From Ramazzottius varieornatus (lineage: Eukaryota; Tardigrada; Eutardigrada; Parachela; Ramazzottiidae): DNA of 64,000 nucleotides. The translations under genes and the position numbers were made by a program. The stretch is from the NCBI GenBank assembly GCA_001949185.1, contig BDGG01000003.1, positions 2,835,158 through 2,899,157 on the forward strand, given 5' to 3'. This document shows, piece after piece, positions 1 to 18,300 of this stretch (the first letter of the stretch is position 1; each line of letters opens with the position of its first letter). Under the pieces are notes generated by a model. That model was not told the origin of the DNA. It saw only the letters and a program-made list of their open reading frames with translations, and searched no databases.

Positions 1-684
1 AGTCGCTGCTGCAGACAAAGCATCCCATACTTCTTTCTTGCCTTCGTAAGCAGGCGCGGTTTCCCAGAAGACCTTCCGCTTCTCGGCGAGCTGTTCAGCG
101 GTCATAGCAGCTTGACTTCTCCAGCGAAGCTTTTCTTTCATCAGCTGCTGACTCTTCCCAATCGCCACCGCTAAAACAAAACGCAAAATAAATATTGAAT
201 GTTGATAACAGATGGGATGCCGGCCATTCAGTTGAACGCGATCGTTATCTCGAGTGGCGCACATTTTCATCGTTACTTGCTGAGCATGTGCACCACTTGG
301 GAAAACGACCATGTTCAAGCCTTCTATCGACATCCCAGATTATAACCAAACTAAAACCGAGACGAGTCCCAAAAATAGTCATCAGCAACTCATCAGAAAA
401 GGTAAGATATATGTTCATCTAACAAAAACCACAAGAGATTCAAAAGAAATTAGAAAATTGGCGAATAGAATTTAGTCATCAACTTGAGTTACTGTTTTCA
501 TTTTCTAATATTGCTCTATGTTGCGCGAACCTCCTTCATAGCGACTTCCGGTGGTGACTTCTCGGCTTTCCGAATTATTGCTAAAGTTATTGGCAGACTG
601 CGACTGCGAGCTGGGAATGGTCCGCCGGCGGTGAGGAGGTGGTGTGACCTGGCCAGCACGCTGCGACCCAATACAGCCACCCAT
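1..684 (-). CDS. UBTD: UBTD1/UBTD2-like ubiquitin domain-containing protein, 5' part
   Basis: Family members are adaptor-like proteins with an N-terminal UBTD domain and a C-terminal ubiquitin-like domain, linked to E2/E3 ubiquitination enzymes. Two exons are visible. Exon 1 (684-531) starts MGGCIGSQ, the family's characteristic N-terminus with a Gly2 likely to be myristoylated. After a phase-1 intron (donor at 530-529, acceptor AG at 172-171), exon 2 (170-1) reads [16 protein letters not shown], then [10 protein letters not shown] and [18 protein letters not shown], which match the UBTD core almost residue for residue. The gene runs off the left edge, so the ubiquitin-like half is not in the window. 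The intron carries a MITE copy (213-337). I see nothing broken in the visible part. Confidence 0.9.
213..337. repeat. MITE-like inverted repeat, copy 1
   Basis: This is the most complete copy of the dispersed hairpin family. The outer ends TGGGATG (213) and CATCCCA (331) are inverted repeats, and the inner arms are GAGTGGCGCACATTTTC and GTGCACCACTTGGGAAAAC. It lies inside the UBTD intron. Confidence 0.75.
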
Positions 685-1877
685 ACACGCGAATAGGCGC
701 ATCAGGCAAGGCTGCAAGGATTGACAAGCCAGCTCAATAACTCGATCGATTCCCCTCGTTAAGATGATCAACAGGATTCTCTTCTCCAGACGGGGGTTTG
801 TGAAGAAAGGCTTCGTCGAGCAACTGTAATCGAAATATCTGGTAATAGGCAAAAGGTACCGGAAATACTGTCTTAACGCGGAGCCTACACTGCCAGCTCC
901 GCAAAAGAAAGGATATTTGGGTTACACGCTTATTCCTCCCACAGGACCTACACCGCCATGATATGATGGTAAAACCCTTATAAGATTTCACAAGGGTGTA
1001 AGGAGCAGTACAGGATAAAAGTCGAGAACGACTGCAGCACCTAAGTTAGCTCTTACCCCAAGGCTACGGCACACAGTCCCACCGCTTTACTTTCGCTTCG
1101 CAGTGATGACAACGAGATGGGCTCTTTGGCTTAGCGAAAAGGTTCAACGTATGCTGCAGAAGAGGGGAAGAAAGGTGCCTTGCAAGCGTGAAGGGAAGTG
1201 TTGAGGCGAGACGCTAGGGTAGATGGCTGCTTCAGCTGTGATCGAGAAGAGGCTATCGACTTACAGTTACAAATGGCGTCTTGGCACCTTAAGACGCTAA
1301 TATCCTGGAGAAAACATTACATTAATCCTGTCGCAAATAGCAGCAGGAACGGAAGCAGCAGGATGATGACAAAGGAAGGCAGCGTACCCGAATGTGCAAT
1401 CGCTGCATCTGACGATCACAAAGGTGCCCTCATCATCTGCTTCTTCGGACTCCTCATGGCGAACGCTCAACAAATCCCACTCACCGCAGTACTAGGAAGA
1501 CTAGATAGTACAGAAATGGTGGACGATGGAGAGTTTGATTGGATCTTAGTCTTACTGCAGAAGATGTCAAAGAAACAAAAAGAAATGAGATCGTTCACTC
1601 GTGATTCATGGATAGAGAGGATTCATACAGCCGACTTCCGCCCCAGGGGCATCTCTATTCTCTAACTTAACTTGGCCCAAACGTCGCCCAGGGTTTTTCC
1701 GGCCCATGGAATCGATGAAAACCTTCTTTTTCCTTCATTCGTACGAGTGTAACAAAATCTCAGTATCGAAAAGCATAAAAAAGAAAAGCGCCCAACGAGT
1801 AAAATAAAAATACCGGAGTATACAGTACACTGGGAAAATATGGCGAACCAATAACTGCGGATCGAATTATGCGCATT
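685..1877. other. Intergenic region between UBTD and the ABC transporter
   Basis: This 1.2 kb holds the presumed UBTD promoter and the 3' flank of the ABC transporter. The longest open frame (1198-1665, +, 155 codons) starts at TTG, has no recognisable domain and no protein-like composition, so I do not call it a gene. I see no RNA gene or repeat here. Confidence 0.4.
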
Positions 1878-7571
<5,694 letters not shown>

Positions 7572-8415
7572 CTTGACTCAGGTACCGGTAAAGTTGAGGA
7601 TGGGCCGGAAGTCTACAAAGAAACAAGATAAACTTCACTAATGAAATTGTATATAACTGAAAATCGAATAGAAACCTAAATCCTTACTTACATGTTGCAA
7701 AAGAAATCAGGCCACCGACTGCAGGCCTGTGGGATCCAGAAGCTTGGTTGCAAATGGGCAAAAGAATGGATCGGCGGTGGCAGAGGATGGAATCCGATGG
7801 ATCAATCCTCGTCGTTCTCGATGTCCCGTTCAAATATCAAAATGACTTCATCGATATGAAATTCGATAGCGCGCCGATGAAATCTGAACTCTGGAGGCGG
7901 TTTGTTTGTTCTGACTTATGAATTATGATCTCATTCCTCAACAGTTTCTCAAATTTCAACTAGGAGTTTGCGATATGTAGTGACATCACATACGTTACAG
8001 ACAATAATGGGGCCGCCTGATCGCCTGATCGCCTGATCGCCTAATCGCCACGCCGGCTCATGAACCTCTATCGAAGATTATCAAAGGTTATCAAACCTTT
8101 GCCTTTATAGTCGATACAGATGTCGTCAGCAATTCACGATGCGATGAAGCATATTTGCTAAAATAAACAACTTACATGAATCGGTTGTAAACACGGACAG
8201 CAGAAAGAAAATAGCGTACGGAGTCACAGGAACACAGACGAAAACCCGTAACTGGGGTGTCGGACCCAAACAAACTGTCCCCAGGTTAGAGCAATGAGTA
8301 CCCAAGTGACACACCAAAAATATGCATCTCGGAAAGCTTCGCAAGCTAAGTACTTGACTGACTCTGTGCTTCCAAGTAAGAGCTGTCATAAATCGAACAA
8401 AACTCAGCAGAGATT
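7572..8415. other. Upstream region of ABC transporter and 3' flank of guanylate cyclase GC-1
   Basis: No coding exon is supported. A donor-like ATGTAAGTAAGG on the minus strand near 7690 paired with the acceptor TTTGTAG near 7616 suggests a spliced 5' UTR for the ABC transporter. The region also holds a short GCCTGATC tandem array (8013-8048). Confidence 0.4.
8013..8048. repeat. Short tandem repeat, GCCTGATC x about 4
   Basis: Four consecutive 8-nt units, the last varied to GCCTAATC. Confidence 0.8.
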
Positions 8416-11400
8416 TCAGGAGCGCAGAACACCATCGGCTTTAAACTTCGAACCGATTCGCCCGAGCAGCCAGTAAGTAGAGTCGTCTGTCTGTAAACGA
8501 ATAAGATCAACGAAATCCAGAATCACCCAGTGTTGTTGTTTCAATGACGCAGTCAAGCTGAATAATAATGGTTCTTACGGTGCTCACGAAGTCTTCCGAG
8601 TCCCTCTTCTGCAGATCGAATCCACCCAGCTTGGTCAGAAGGTCTCTGCAGGCTTTACTGACGTGAATTCTTTGCGCTGGAAAAAAACACTATGGCACTT
8701 TCGTGTAGACTTTTAACATCATCTGGTCGTCATTACCTATTCCCGTTTGCTCCATGCGAGCAGCGTGCGTGACAGTGGGTCCGAACAGAGTGTACCTTGG
8801 CATCTTGGTTCCTACGACACCGGTCAAAACAGGGCCTGAAGGAGAAACGACGTTACCAAACAAGGAACTATAATTGAGCCGGAAGTCTTGAAAGGTCATT
8901 GATCGCCTTTCATGATGACCATCATATATCTACTATAAGTTGACGCCGAACTGTTGCGTGGTTTTCGGTAGGCTTGAGTTTACGTGACGATGTTTGGTCA
9001 TTTAACTGGGATCAAATTAGATTTACGAACCGGTATGGAGACCAATCCTCAGCTTGAGACGATCAGAAGGCAAATGGACAATTTTGAATTCGTGGACCGA
9101 CCGGAGAAAGATTAGTGACAGATCGGCAATTTCTTTTGCATGCTTCAAAAAGCCGAAAAAAAGTTAAGCTTGAACCTGGCACAATGGTAGTTAAATTTCT
9201 TTTCACGAACCTTATCTCCGTTACGGTGTGGTAAGCCCGAACAAACCTGCGAAGTTAAACTACTCACGTTTGGTCTGTCCAAATTCGTATTTGAGAAATG
9301 AGACCCGGAAGCATCACGTACCATGTAAGCGTCACCTACAACAGACATGTCACGATTTAGAGGAGCTCTTCGAAAATTCCAGGCCAATGCAACCGGCCCA
9401 GAAAAGGTATATTATTTGAACAGTTACCAATGGTTTCCACTTTGTAAACATCATGTGCATCGAGTTCCTCGTCGAACTCTGAATACAGAGTATTCAGCAT
9501 TTCCACGACTTGCATCGGGGTACTTTTCGCGCTGATCTTCGTGAAACCTATCCGCGAAATCTTTCGTTAAACCTTTCTGGTAAAACCGGTACTGTATATT
9601 TCTAACAATATTTACCCACGATATCCGAAAAATAGATCTATAGAAAAAAGAACAACTTGGATAATATTGAATGACCACGAGGATATAGAGGAACCTGCTG
9701 GCACACACCGTCACAGCGTCGTAGTGCTCGGCTGAGATGGCTTCACCGCGTTTCAGAGCATCGGAGATGGATGGCGGAAGCATTCCTGTGCATCATCGAA
9801 AGATTGAAGCAAACCCGCGGTGTGGTTGTCAGTACTTCGAGAGAAAAGATACTTACGATGTAATAAACCTTCCCCCTTCTTCTTCTCTGCCGAAATTTCT
9901 GTTGTCTGGTTAGCCAGTTGTTTAGCCGAGCTCCCAATGAATTTATTTATCCGCGTTACCGACAAAACGTACCAAAGGCACAATGGCGGACACACGATTA
10001 CCGAAAATATCAACAAAGCCAGAGCTCCAGAGAACTCGGCTTCCGCTGTACTGATCTAAAAACGAGAAAAAACGTGGAGACAAACCGCAATACTATTTCG
10101 TTGTCCTGCGGGGTGATGAGCAGGGTAACGCAAATGAAATCGCGAACCTGGAGGTGAAGAGCGCCGTTTACGGTAGTGACCAGATTGCCCTCAAGAGCAC
10201 TTATTGAGTCCATGTACGTTGTCATGTTTCCAAACCATAACTAAAAATAATAAGACCGTATTGAATTATCAGAATGGTTTTCTTTGGTGGGACCAATGAT
10301 CTTCTGCACCAGCCCTCTTGCAACATCCGCGCTCTGTGGAACGTTCGCCAATATTATGGGCCTCATCCTTTCAAACAGTAGGCTGGTGAGGTTCTCCTTC
10401 CCGGTTAGGATCTTCTTGTACAGTGATCTGCTGTCCTCCGAGTGATCGAAACATATCTCGAAAAAGGTCTTCGACTTAACATACACATCTGAAAGAAACG
10501 ATTATAAATGTCCATACAGTAAGCAGGTCCAAATTTTGTGACAGTATTGAACTCGGACTGCCTTACCGAAGAACATGTCGTGTTCATCCGGGGTACTGTA
10601 TCCTTTGGAAAAATATGCGCTTCCAAGAGCCCGCTGGATTCCTGTCCGTATGGATAAATAGAACGTCAGCAAATACTTTCGCGCAGATAGTTTCCACGAG
10701 TGGCGCGTAATCTTATCGTTACTGGTCGAAAGGGTGCGCCACTTGGAAAAACGATCTGCGTGAATTCATCTGCCGATGTTTCAGTTAATTCTTTTTATCA
10801 AACTTCATATTCAGGTTCACTTTGGTCATCGCATTCTCGCTTACCAAAGGCTTCTTTCGTGTTCGTGAACAGTTCGAGCGCGAACAGGTTCTTCCATAGT
10901 TCGCCGCCAATATCCCCACTAAGTTTCACATCCCTGTTCATCAATTTCAGCGCTCCTTCGATCAAGCGAGTGTACCAGACGACCTCCTCAATCGATGTGT
11001 GGTTGGATTTTCTATCAATCCTATGACGTAGCAAGCGATTCCTGAGAATAAAGAAAAAACGACAGACGGTTAGTCAACGTTTTTCATACGGACTAGATAA
11101 CAAAGTGTAGCTCCGGGCTACCGAAAATTGGCGGATGTTGACAGCCATTCCACATCATCCGGCTTTCCGGGCCACAAGTTTACGGCCGAGATCCCTTGCT
11201 CCGTGGACGCCCGAAGCTTAATCAAATTATTCCAAGTTACATTGCTGCTGCAAACACATCGCAAAGAGTGAAAAATTGAACAAATATGGGAAAAGAGGGA
11301 AAAATTGAACAAATATCCTGCCAGATCATAAAAGACACGGACCAGTCCTTTGAGTCGTATTTACTCACTTGTTCGAACTGAGAAACAAGCTGCAACAGGA

Positions 11401-11831
11401 AGAGTGATAAATGTTTCTTGTTGAAATAAAACAACCTAGAAGTGGAACACACCTGGTCATTCCACGTTCGCGTTGCAGTCTGGTGACGACCTCGCCGACC
11501 TGAACGCTCGCAGCTACCGCTGCGGCGGTGGACTTGGCAATTTGTTTTGCGTTCAGAGCAGTATACATAATTAGTCCACACTATAAAAAAAGAAGAATCA
11601 AATTAAGGTTGCCACATGAAAAACAAAACATTCAAACGAACAAACACTTACCTGGAAAAAGAGGACTGTCATCGGCACGCAAAGGACCAACACTAATTTC
11701 AGGAAACGCTTTTTCCGGATGGATGGCGAATCCTGAACAAGTTGTAAGAACTCCCTGGCAGTGGCATGACCAACACTCAGGCTGCTTTGAGCAGTACTTT
11801 GACCACGCGGAGAAGCATGACCGCGAACCAT
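8416..11831 (-). CDS. NIT-domain receptor guanylate cyclase, copy GC-1 (altered catalytic site)
   Basis: Predicted membrane receptor cyclase converting GTP to cGMP, with an extracellular nitrate/nitrite-sensor-like (NIT) domain. Domain order: TM1 ([17 protein letters not shown], about 11720-11655), NIT domain ([13 protein letters not shown] at about 11490-11450, [15 protein letters not shown] at about 10640), TM2 ([20 protein letters not shown], about 10020-9960), signalling helix, then class III cyclase. Catalytic pieces: [57 protein letters not shown] and a degenerate [18 protein letters not shown], ending STYWLLGR...VLRS. Metal-binding Asp residues are present, but the usual [14 protein letters not shown] is [14 protein letters not shown]: the guanine-recognition Cys is Thr and the catalytic Asn is Thr. 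Two micro-exons carry the metal Asps (see findings). Start ATG at 11831 is the likely but not certain start. A MITE lies in one intron. Confidence 0.85.
9616..9637 (-). other. 22-nt micro-exon of GC-1 encoding YFSDIVG
   Basis: Acceptor CTATAG and donor GTAAATATT flank 22 nt that restore the reading frame between VT(I) and [10 protein letters not shown]. It encodes the first metal-binding aspartate of the cyclase. Without it the domain would lose nine residues including the Asp. Confidence 0.75.
10691..10781. repeat. MITE-like inverted repeat in GC-1 intron
   Basis: Core ACGAGTGGCGCGTAATCTTA ... GGGTGCGCCACTTGGAAAAA, with the right flank GCCGATGTTTCAG. It lies between two NIT-domain exons. 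Confidence 0.75.
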
Positions 11832-12129
11832 CTTTGCCAAAAGCGCCTTTGGTGATACTCGTTCCTGCTTCGCGCGGTCAAGCTGTTAAGTTCTTACAAA
11901 CAGTCGGACGCGGCGGACGACCTCACGAAACTTCTGTAGACTTGTACAGTGGTACAGACGATCATTGGGATGCACGAGACTTGTCGAAGTGCGCAATGCA
12001 ATCGATGTCGTGTAGGTTCGATGCCGTTTAGGACCTCCCCACAGGACCGACCCTGTAGGCGGGAATGGCATCTGCTAATAACTCCTGGGACTCTATAGAC
12101 GCATTCATGCAGCTAATTTGGTATCGTTT

Positions 12130-14350
12130 AGGTTGTTTTGTAAAACCGAGCGCTGTCACCCTGAAATTCCATTGAACCCTGTAACATGCTTTTTTTCAAG
12201 TCTGTCGGCGTTCCCACTGAGAGATGTCTACGGCCGCCCATCTTCCGCATCCGCTCGGCGACATCAGGTCTGTCAAATACCCAACGAAAACGACATCTAC
12301 AAGTGGCCAAAATCTAACTTTATTGGACGACAGTGCCCATCCTGTCATCATAGCACGTTACTAAACATCAGGCCATCCGAAATTTAAAGAACAAGGTAAT
12401 TAATTGTCAAGGCGGTTATCGGCCTTGATCTTTCGTGAAGGACTCATACGGTTCCCCGCAATTTGTTAGACCTCACGGCTCTTGACGAGAACTAATGTAC
12501 ACGTGAAACCGTTAGATTCTCTTTAGACTGCCAAGAAAATCAGCTTTTCCTGACTGTTCAAACGCCAACCGACTTTCCAGTTCGGACTCCAGAGAACTGG
12601 CGGATATCGTGCTACGGAGCTCTTGACCACTTCGAGAAGGCTCAAAAGAAAACGCTTGGCGACTTCTCCTGAATACCGATTGCCGTTCCGGCGAGGCAGC
12701 CCCGATGCACCCTAAATGTGCATTGCAGGAAAGCTTTTCCAGTGTGCGAGGTTTTCCCTGAGTCTATTTTCACCATGTGATCATGAGTATCGAATCTCGC
12801 GTAAAGCGAGTTCAGAAACTCGATAACCTCGAAAGAGATCGAAGGTGTTAAAGTCAATGTAATCTCGATTATAAACGGGCGGCACTTGAAATTTTTGCCT
12901 TCATTACTGCAATACCGATACCGGCGTGAACGAACAGGAGGCCGGCAGTTTCGTGAGTTCAAGTACAACATCGTTATAAGCAATCAACAGAACAATTTGC
13001 ACACAAACTTGACTTGCAGACGGATTAATGGATTAACCACTACCTGCAATATATCATATCACAATCGTAGCATTCGGCACCAGACAATGGTCAAGTACGG
13101 TTCGAATGCCCAGCTCCCGTATCGGATATAATCGACAGTAAGGACAAGGTGACATTGCCTGGTCGTCTAAACGAAGTTTGATGAGGGCAGTCAGATCCAC
13201 CTCGGTGGGCTTGATGAGGTCAGCGATCCATACAGTCACTTCGGCGAACCAACCCTGCCGGAAAACTTGAAAGCTTAAATAGTCAACCAGAATGAAACTG
13301 TGAGTTTTGCAGTAGGTTTTTACTTGGTTGGTTTTGTTGCTCGTCATGTCGGGGACGTCTGTCATGCTGGAAGAATTTCCCCAGGTCGCGTCCACGAACT
13401 TCTGGATATTTGCGATTGATTCGATTATGTTCTTGTGCAAGCTTTCTGCTCCGCACAGAGTGCAGGCATGCTGGGCGAGCAGAACCGGCGTCTGAACTTG
13501 CGCCTGTGCAACAAAGGACAGCTAATATATGCGGATCGATTCAACATTTTTATATGTCTCTGTCAGTGAAAAGGACTGATCTAGTGGGGGGATAATTATC
13601 ACAACTTCATCGAGCTTATTCTGCAGCAAAGACCAGCATAAAACGGGAGCGTGCCGGTGTCGTTTCGGAATTCCGAAACTCGCTCCCAGTCAATCAGACT
13701 ATAGGGGAAAAAATCGGCTTACCAGCGTGAATGCACTGTCCAGGCCCCAGCACCGTAACTCTTACCTCAGTGATGATAATCAACATCATGGATCCCGGAA
13801 CGAAAGAGACTGAATTTAAGTTAGCAACTTTACGAAAGGCTGAAACAGTAAGAAGGCACCTTGTCACCCCTCTTTCCTTCTGTAAACAAGTGACCAGGGT
13901 CCCAATCTCCAGTCACTTCATTATTCGTATCTGTCGCAAGGTGCTGGCTCCTGACCACCTTGGATTATGAGCCCACACTACTCGTACAGAAATACAGCAA
14001 CTAAAACTATCATAGATAAGTTTGGACCATGCAGGAACGAAGCTTACTTCAATGAAGACCACTATCGTCGATACGGCGAAGATGACCAGCAGTCGGACCA
14101 ATCTGGCACGATGGACGGCGTTGTTATCTTTGGCGAAGTGCACCGGACCAGCCGTGTTTGCCTTCCACGTCGTGACGATCAGGTCCGGCAAGTTCTTCGG
14201 TGTCGTTCGGCGAACGCTGTCCAGTCTCGAAATGGTAGCCGGCACAGCCAAAGACAGTGTGGCACCGGACTGCCCACGGTCCGAAAGGACGGAGCCATTA
14301 AGAGACAGTATATGGACGAGACTGTCGCGACGAAATTTTCGGCACAGTGT
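12130..14350 (-). pseudogene. Decayed NIT-domain guanylate cyclase, copy GC-2
   Basis: A remnant between two intact paralogs. Recognisable pieces in order: TM1 ([20 protein letters not shown], about 14120-14050), NIT fragment IGTLVTCLQKERGVTRC (about 13905-13855), QGWFAEVTVWIADLI and EVDLTALIKLRLDDQ (about 13260-13155), [14 protein letters not shown] (about 12830-12790) and GLPRRNGNRYSGEVAK (about 12690-12640). Frame breaks separate QHLATDTNNE from LEIGTLVTCLQ (near 13900), and NKVPFDTVPK from LNGSVLSDRG (near 14310). TM2 and the GDAYM micro-exon are missing, and the 3' end trails into weak similarity near 12200. Protein similarity to GC-3 is the basis; a badly diverged functional gene is the alternative, but the missing catalytic Asp makes this unlikely. 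Confidence 0.75.
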
Positions 14351-15334
14351 CGAATGGAACCTTGTTCTGTGTTTTAAACGAGCAGCAATTTAGAGGAAAA
14401 AGGGTTCCTGCGCTGTTATCTATAACTTCGGTTCGCGGATGGCAAAACGCGTTTTTCCAAGGGTATCAAACCAGCCTAAACCCCCTACCATGCAGCCTCC
14501 AACCGCTGTGCCATTTGGCAAATCCTAATGGCACAGCGGCACCTGGTAAAGATGCATAGCACACTGTACCGGTTGACACGCACCGATCTTATTACAGCTC
14601 AACTTAATCCATACGGTACCGCAACGGCAGCCTCTGCTCTTTTATTCGATCATCTCTCGTGAGTATAAAATTACAAATTTCCGTGACCATGTCTGAACGA
14701 AATGCAATCATATAATACCACAAGTATTTTTCTTGGAGATCCACAACGGCAATGAATTTTTCCAACTAATACGTGTTTTCAATTTCTCCAGACGTAATTG
14801 CGTCTCCTTCGTGATATTCCCCTAGCTTTAACTTCCAATTCCAACACGGAATAGCGCAACAGCTGTGGGACTCTCACAGTTTCACTCGCCGACGGGAAAT
14901 TTAACCTCCGACAAACAACTGATGTTGACCCCGCTCACTGGGACGGCATGCTTTGTGCTGTCGGAAAATGAAAACGTCGGCGAATGAAAGACGTCGGCAA
15001 ATAGGTACGGTTTGTGCAGTCAATTAAATTACAGAGATTGAGTTGGTACATCCGGCTTTGGTAACAGCAAGTCCCAGAATTCGAACTAGCTGTGTACGGC
15101 TGGCTCATCAAGGGACCAGCCAATCGCTCTGGCACCCAACTGCTTTTGTAGTTTGCAACAGATACTCTTCAACATGCTACAACAGCGAAAATTTACCCCG
15201 GGTCAAACTTCGCGGGAATTTGGCAAAATACAACTTACAGCAGGAGGACCTTCAATCCCAAGGGAACCTTGCAGCTGATATCACACTTTACGGAGCCAGA
15301 ACACGAACAGAAAGTCTCTGGCTGCGATGAATGA
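14351..15334. other. Intergenic region between GC-2 remnant and GC-3
   Basis: No coding exon is supported. The only clear structure is a perfect 13-bp hairpin (14503-14539). Confidence 0.4.
14503..14539. repeat. Perfect 13-bp inverted repeat
   Basis: CCGCTGTGCCATT and AATGGCACAGCGG are separated by 11 nt. Function unknown; it lies in intergenic DNA and has no U-tract. Confidence 0.7.
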
Positions 15335-18300
15335 TCAGCTTTCCCACTCTTGCAGCGCCAGTCGAGCTTGCCGTTCGGCTTCGTGGAGGTCCACGGAGAA
15401 CCCGATGTCTGCTGACCGGATCAACCACCATGTCACCATGCTACCTTTTCCCTGCAACGACGACGGTTCTCGTACTGCGAAATAAAGTGACCAGTATATT
15501 ACAGCCTGAAATGTCACACCTTGACTTCTATATGGCCTCTACAGTCGAACTCGAAACCTCCCAGTTCGTCCAAGGCTCGTTTACAGGAATCGCTCAAGTG
15601 GATTCTCAAAGCTACGAGCCGACAAAGACAAAGTCGGTTAGATTGCCAATCAAACGAGTTTCTTAAGAAAGCAAGAAAGCAGAAGGCCTTACGTGCGCCA
15701 TGAGATTCCATGCGGGAAGCTGTGTTGACAGTGTCTCCAAATCTATCAAAAATACGGCAAGGCCATTCAACCGCGCAGGAAACCTTATCTGTCAAACAAA
15801 CAACCCACCGATTGTGAAAAAGAGTACAAGTTATTACTTACAGACAATACCGAGGCATCTTCAGGCCAATTACACCAGCCACACAGCTTCCTTCAAAGAA
15901 AGCAGTCGAATCAGTCATTGCAACGAAAATTGGTCAGTCTTGTGCCTATGCTCACCTGTGTGCATACCGATCCGGAGTAAAAGCTTTTTATGTGGCAGGT
16001 GTGGTATCACAAAGCTCTTGACCAGTTCCAAAAGGCTCAAAGAAAGATTGGCGACCTCGCCCGAGTGCCTGTTTCCATTGCGCATCGGCAAGCCCGAAGC
16101 AACCTGGAGCAAAAATACGATGGAACCATAAAAGTATCGGTGGTACGCCGCGGTAAACGCCTTACCATGTAAGCGTCTCCTGCAAAAAGTGAAACAGGTA
16201 TCTGGATCAGATTGATTTTCAGCTTACCTGACACCGTTTGCTCAAAAGAAAGTCAACATACCGATTGTCTCGACTTTGTAGACGTCGAACCGATCGATGA
16301 TGGAATCAAACTCCGTGTAGAGAGAGTTGAGAAACTCAATAACCTTCGTGGAGGCGAGCGAATAGACATAATATTAATATCTACGGCACACAAGGACCGT
16401 AAAGGATGCGCACTTTACTCAAATCGTATTAGTACCTGCGTGGACGAGCAGGAAGCAGAAAGCTTCGTAAAATCCACAACATCGCTACGTAAACAAAACA
16501 TTGTTTTGTTAATTTCGGCGTGCGGCATGGAAATGGAAGCTGATTACCTAAAATAGATTGTGACGGAATCGTAATATTCGGCTTCAACTTGGCGGTTCTT
16601 CTTCAGTGCATCGGCGACCGAGGGTGGAAGCATCTGGTACAGAAGTCTTTCCGTGCGTTTCTTCTCAAAGTTCAGCTCGACGGTCTGCTGACCGACGTGC
16701 TCGGCGTAGTTTCCGATCAACTGGGCCATCTTGCTCACGGAGTAGACATACCAGGTACAGAGTAGCGGGCACACGACTATGATAAATATCAATATCGCGA
16801 TTGCCAGGTTGAAGTCATGACGCGCAGCAGCGGCCTATTGAATATTGCTAGATATTGACAGAACCAATTCCCTGGCGGATCTAACGTGCAAAGGACGAGC
16901 AACAATGTTGAAGGTCCTTAAACAACGATCCAGTTCAGTGCATTTGCCCAGCCTACAGGATATACCTGTTCATCCAGATGAAGCAGGATGAAGGTTGTTA
17001 AATCCAACTCGGTCGGTCCGATAACGTCGTCCATCAGGACTGTCATATTGGCGAACCAACTCTGCAAGAAAGAAAATTAATAAAATTATGAATTAGATCA
17101 AGGACATGGAAAAAGAGACGTGCTTGAGCTTTTGCCTGGTCCGTCACGTTGTTCTTTCCATTGGTCAAGTCTGTGCCATTGCCGCGGTCTACTATTAGGG
17201 AAGAGTTATCCACAGATCGGACGTTTCGGAACAGCTTCGCGGATTTCCGGATGTCAATGACCGGCTCACTGTAATGATCCAGCAGACTTTGGTACAAGTC
17301 TTTAGTTCGGGCTGAATGCAGGAACGCAGCATCGAGCAGAACGCGAGCTTGTACTTCCGCCTCTGCAATCAAACAGAACTAATATGAGAACCGAGTCATA
17401 AATCACCAGCGCGTATTTATGAAGCTGCCTGTCAGGTTGGGTATCTCCGTAGGGGACTTGCCATTGAACCATAACTGCTCTTCGGAAGTATGATATCCTC
17501 GCGCGTAGTAATTTCCTCCCAACGCACGTTGCAAACCTTCCGATGAACTCGGGTTAGAACCAGAGTATTGCCCAACAAGAACAAAGTTAAACACTTCCGG
17601 TATATGATAATACTTCGTCATCCATGAGATGGGAGACGGGCAAGGCAAACGTAAGAGATCATTCTGACGAGTCATATATTTTCTCATTGTTATTGGCTGG
17701 AGGGGTGCGCCACTCAATAATTTTACACGTTTTGTTTGCCCAGCTCCCAAATTGTACCTAAAAAGAATCTTTATTGAAAAGTCATGATTAAAAATGCTAA
17801 CCAATTGTGTCCTTGGCCTGGAGTATGAGCTCGTAAGCCACGAAATATCTCCAAAGGTCACCACCGTTGTCTCCACCCATATAGATGTCGCGGTTGACCC
17901 ATTTGATCAAGATCGTGATGGCTGCGGTGTACCAACGAAGCTCACTCAAAGATTGGGTGGTGGAGTTAATTGTCCGCCGGTAGTCCAACAGAAAATTACT
18001 ACAAACGACAAAAGTGCAAATCCAGCTTATCGACTTGCTAAGGGCGTATGTAGAACGGAAGTTATTAGAGCTATATTGGACACGTCCATTAATCTTGGCC
18101 TTGCGATTGGAGAGTACCGATCGAAAAATGAGCACTACGATACCAACCGGAAGTCTTCCCCAGTTGCGAAATGTTTGTCGTCCTGTGGTCCTCCGCGCCA
18201 TTTGGTCACGTGTTCGAACGCCAGGTCGGTGTTATTACGGAATTTCAACACTCGCTCCCAGGCAATGGGACTAGGAACAAAAGTGGACTGATAATTATAA

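Noticed and set aside
1198-1665. 155-codon open frame upstream of the ABC transporter 3' end
   Set aside because: Starts at TTG, has no domain, signal peptide or splice support.
11528-12031. 167-codon plus-strand open frame
   Set aside because: Antisense shadow of GC-1 N-terminal exons, which match their paralog GC-3.
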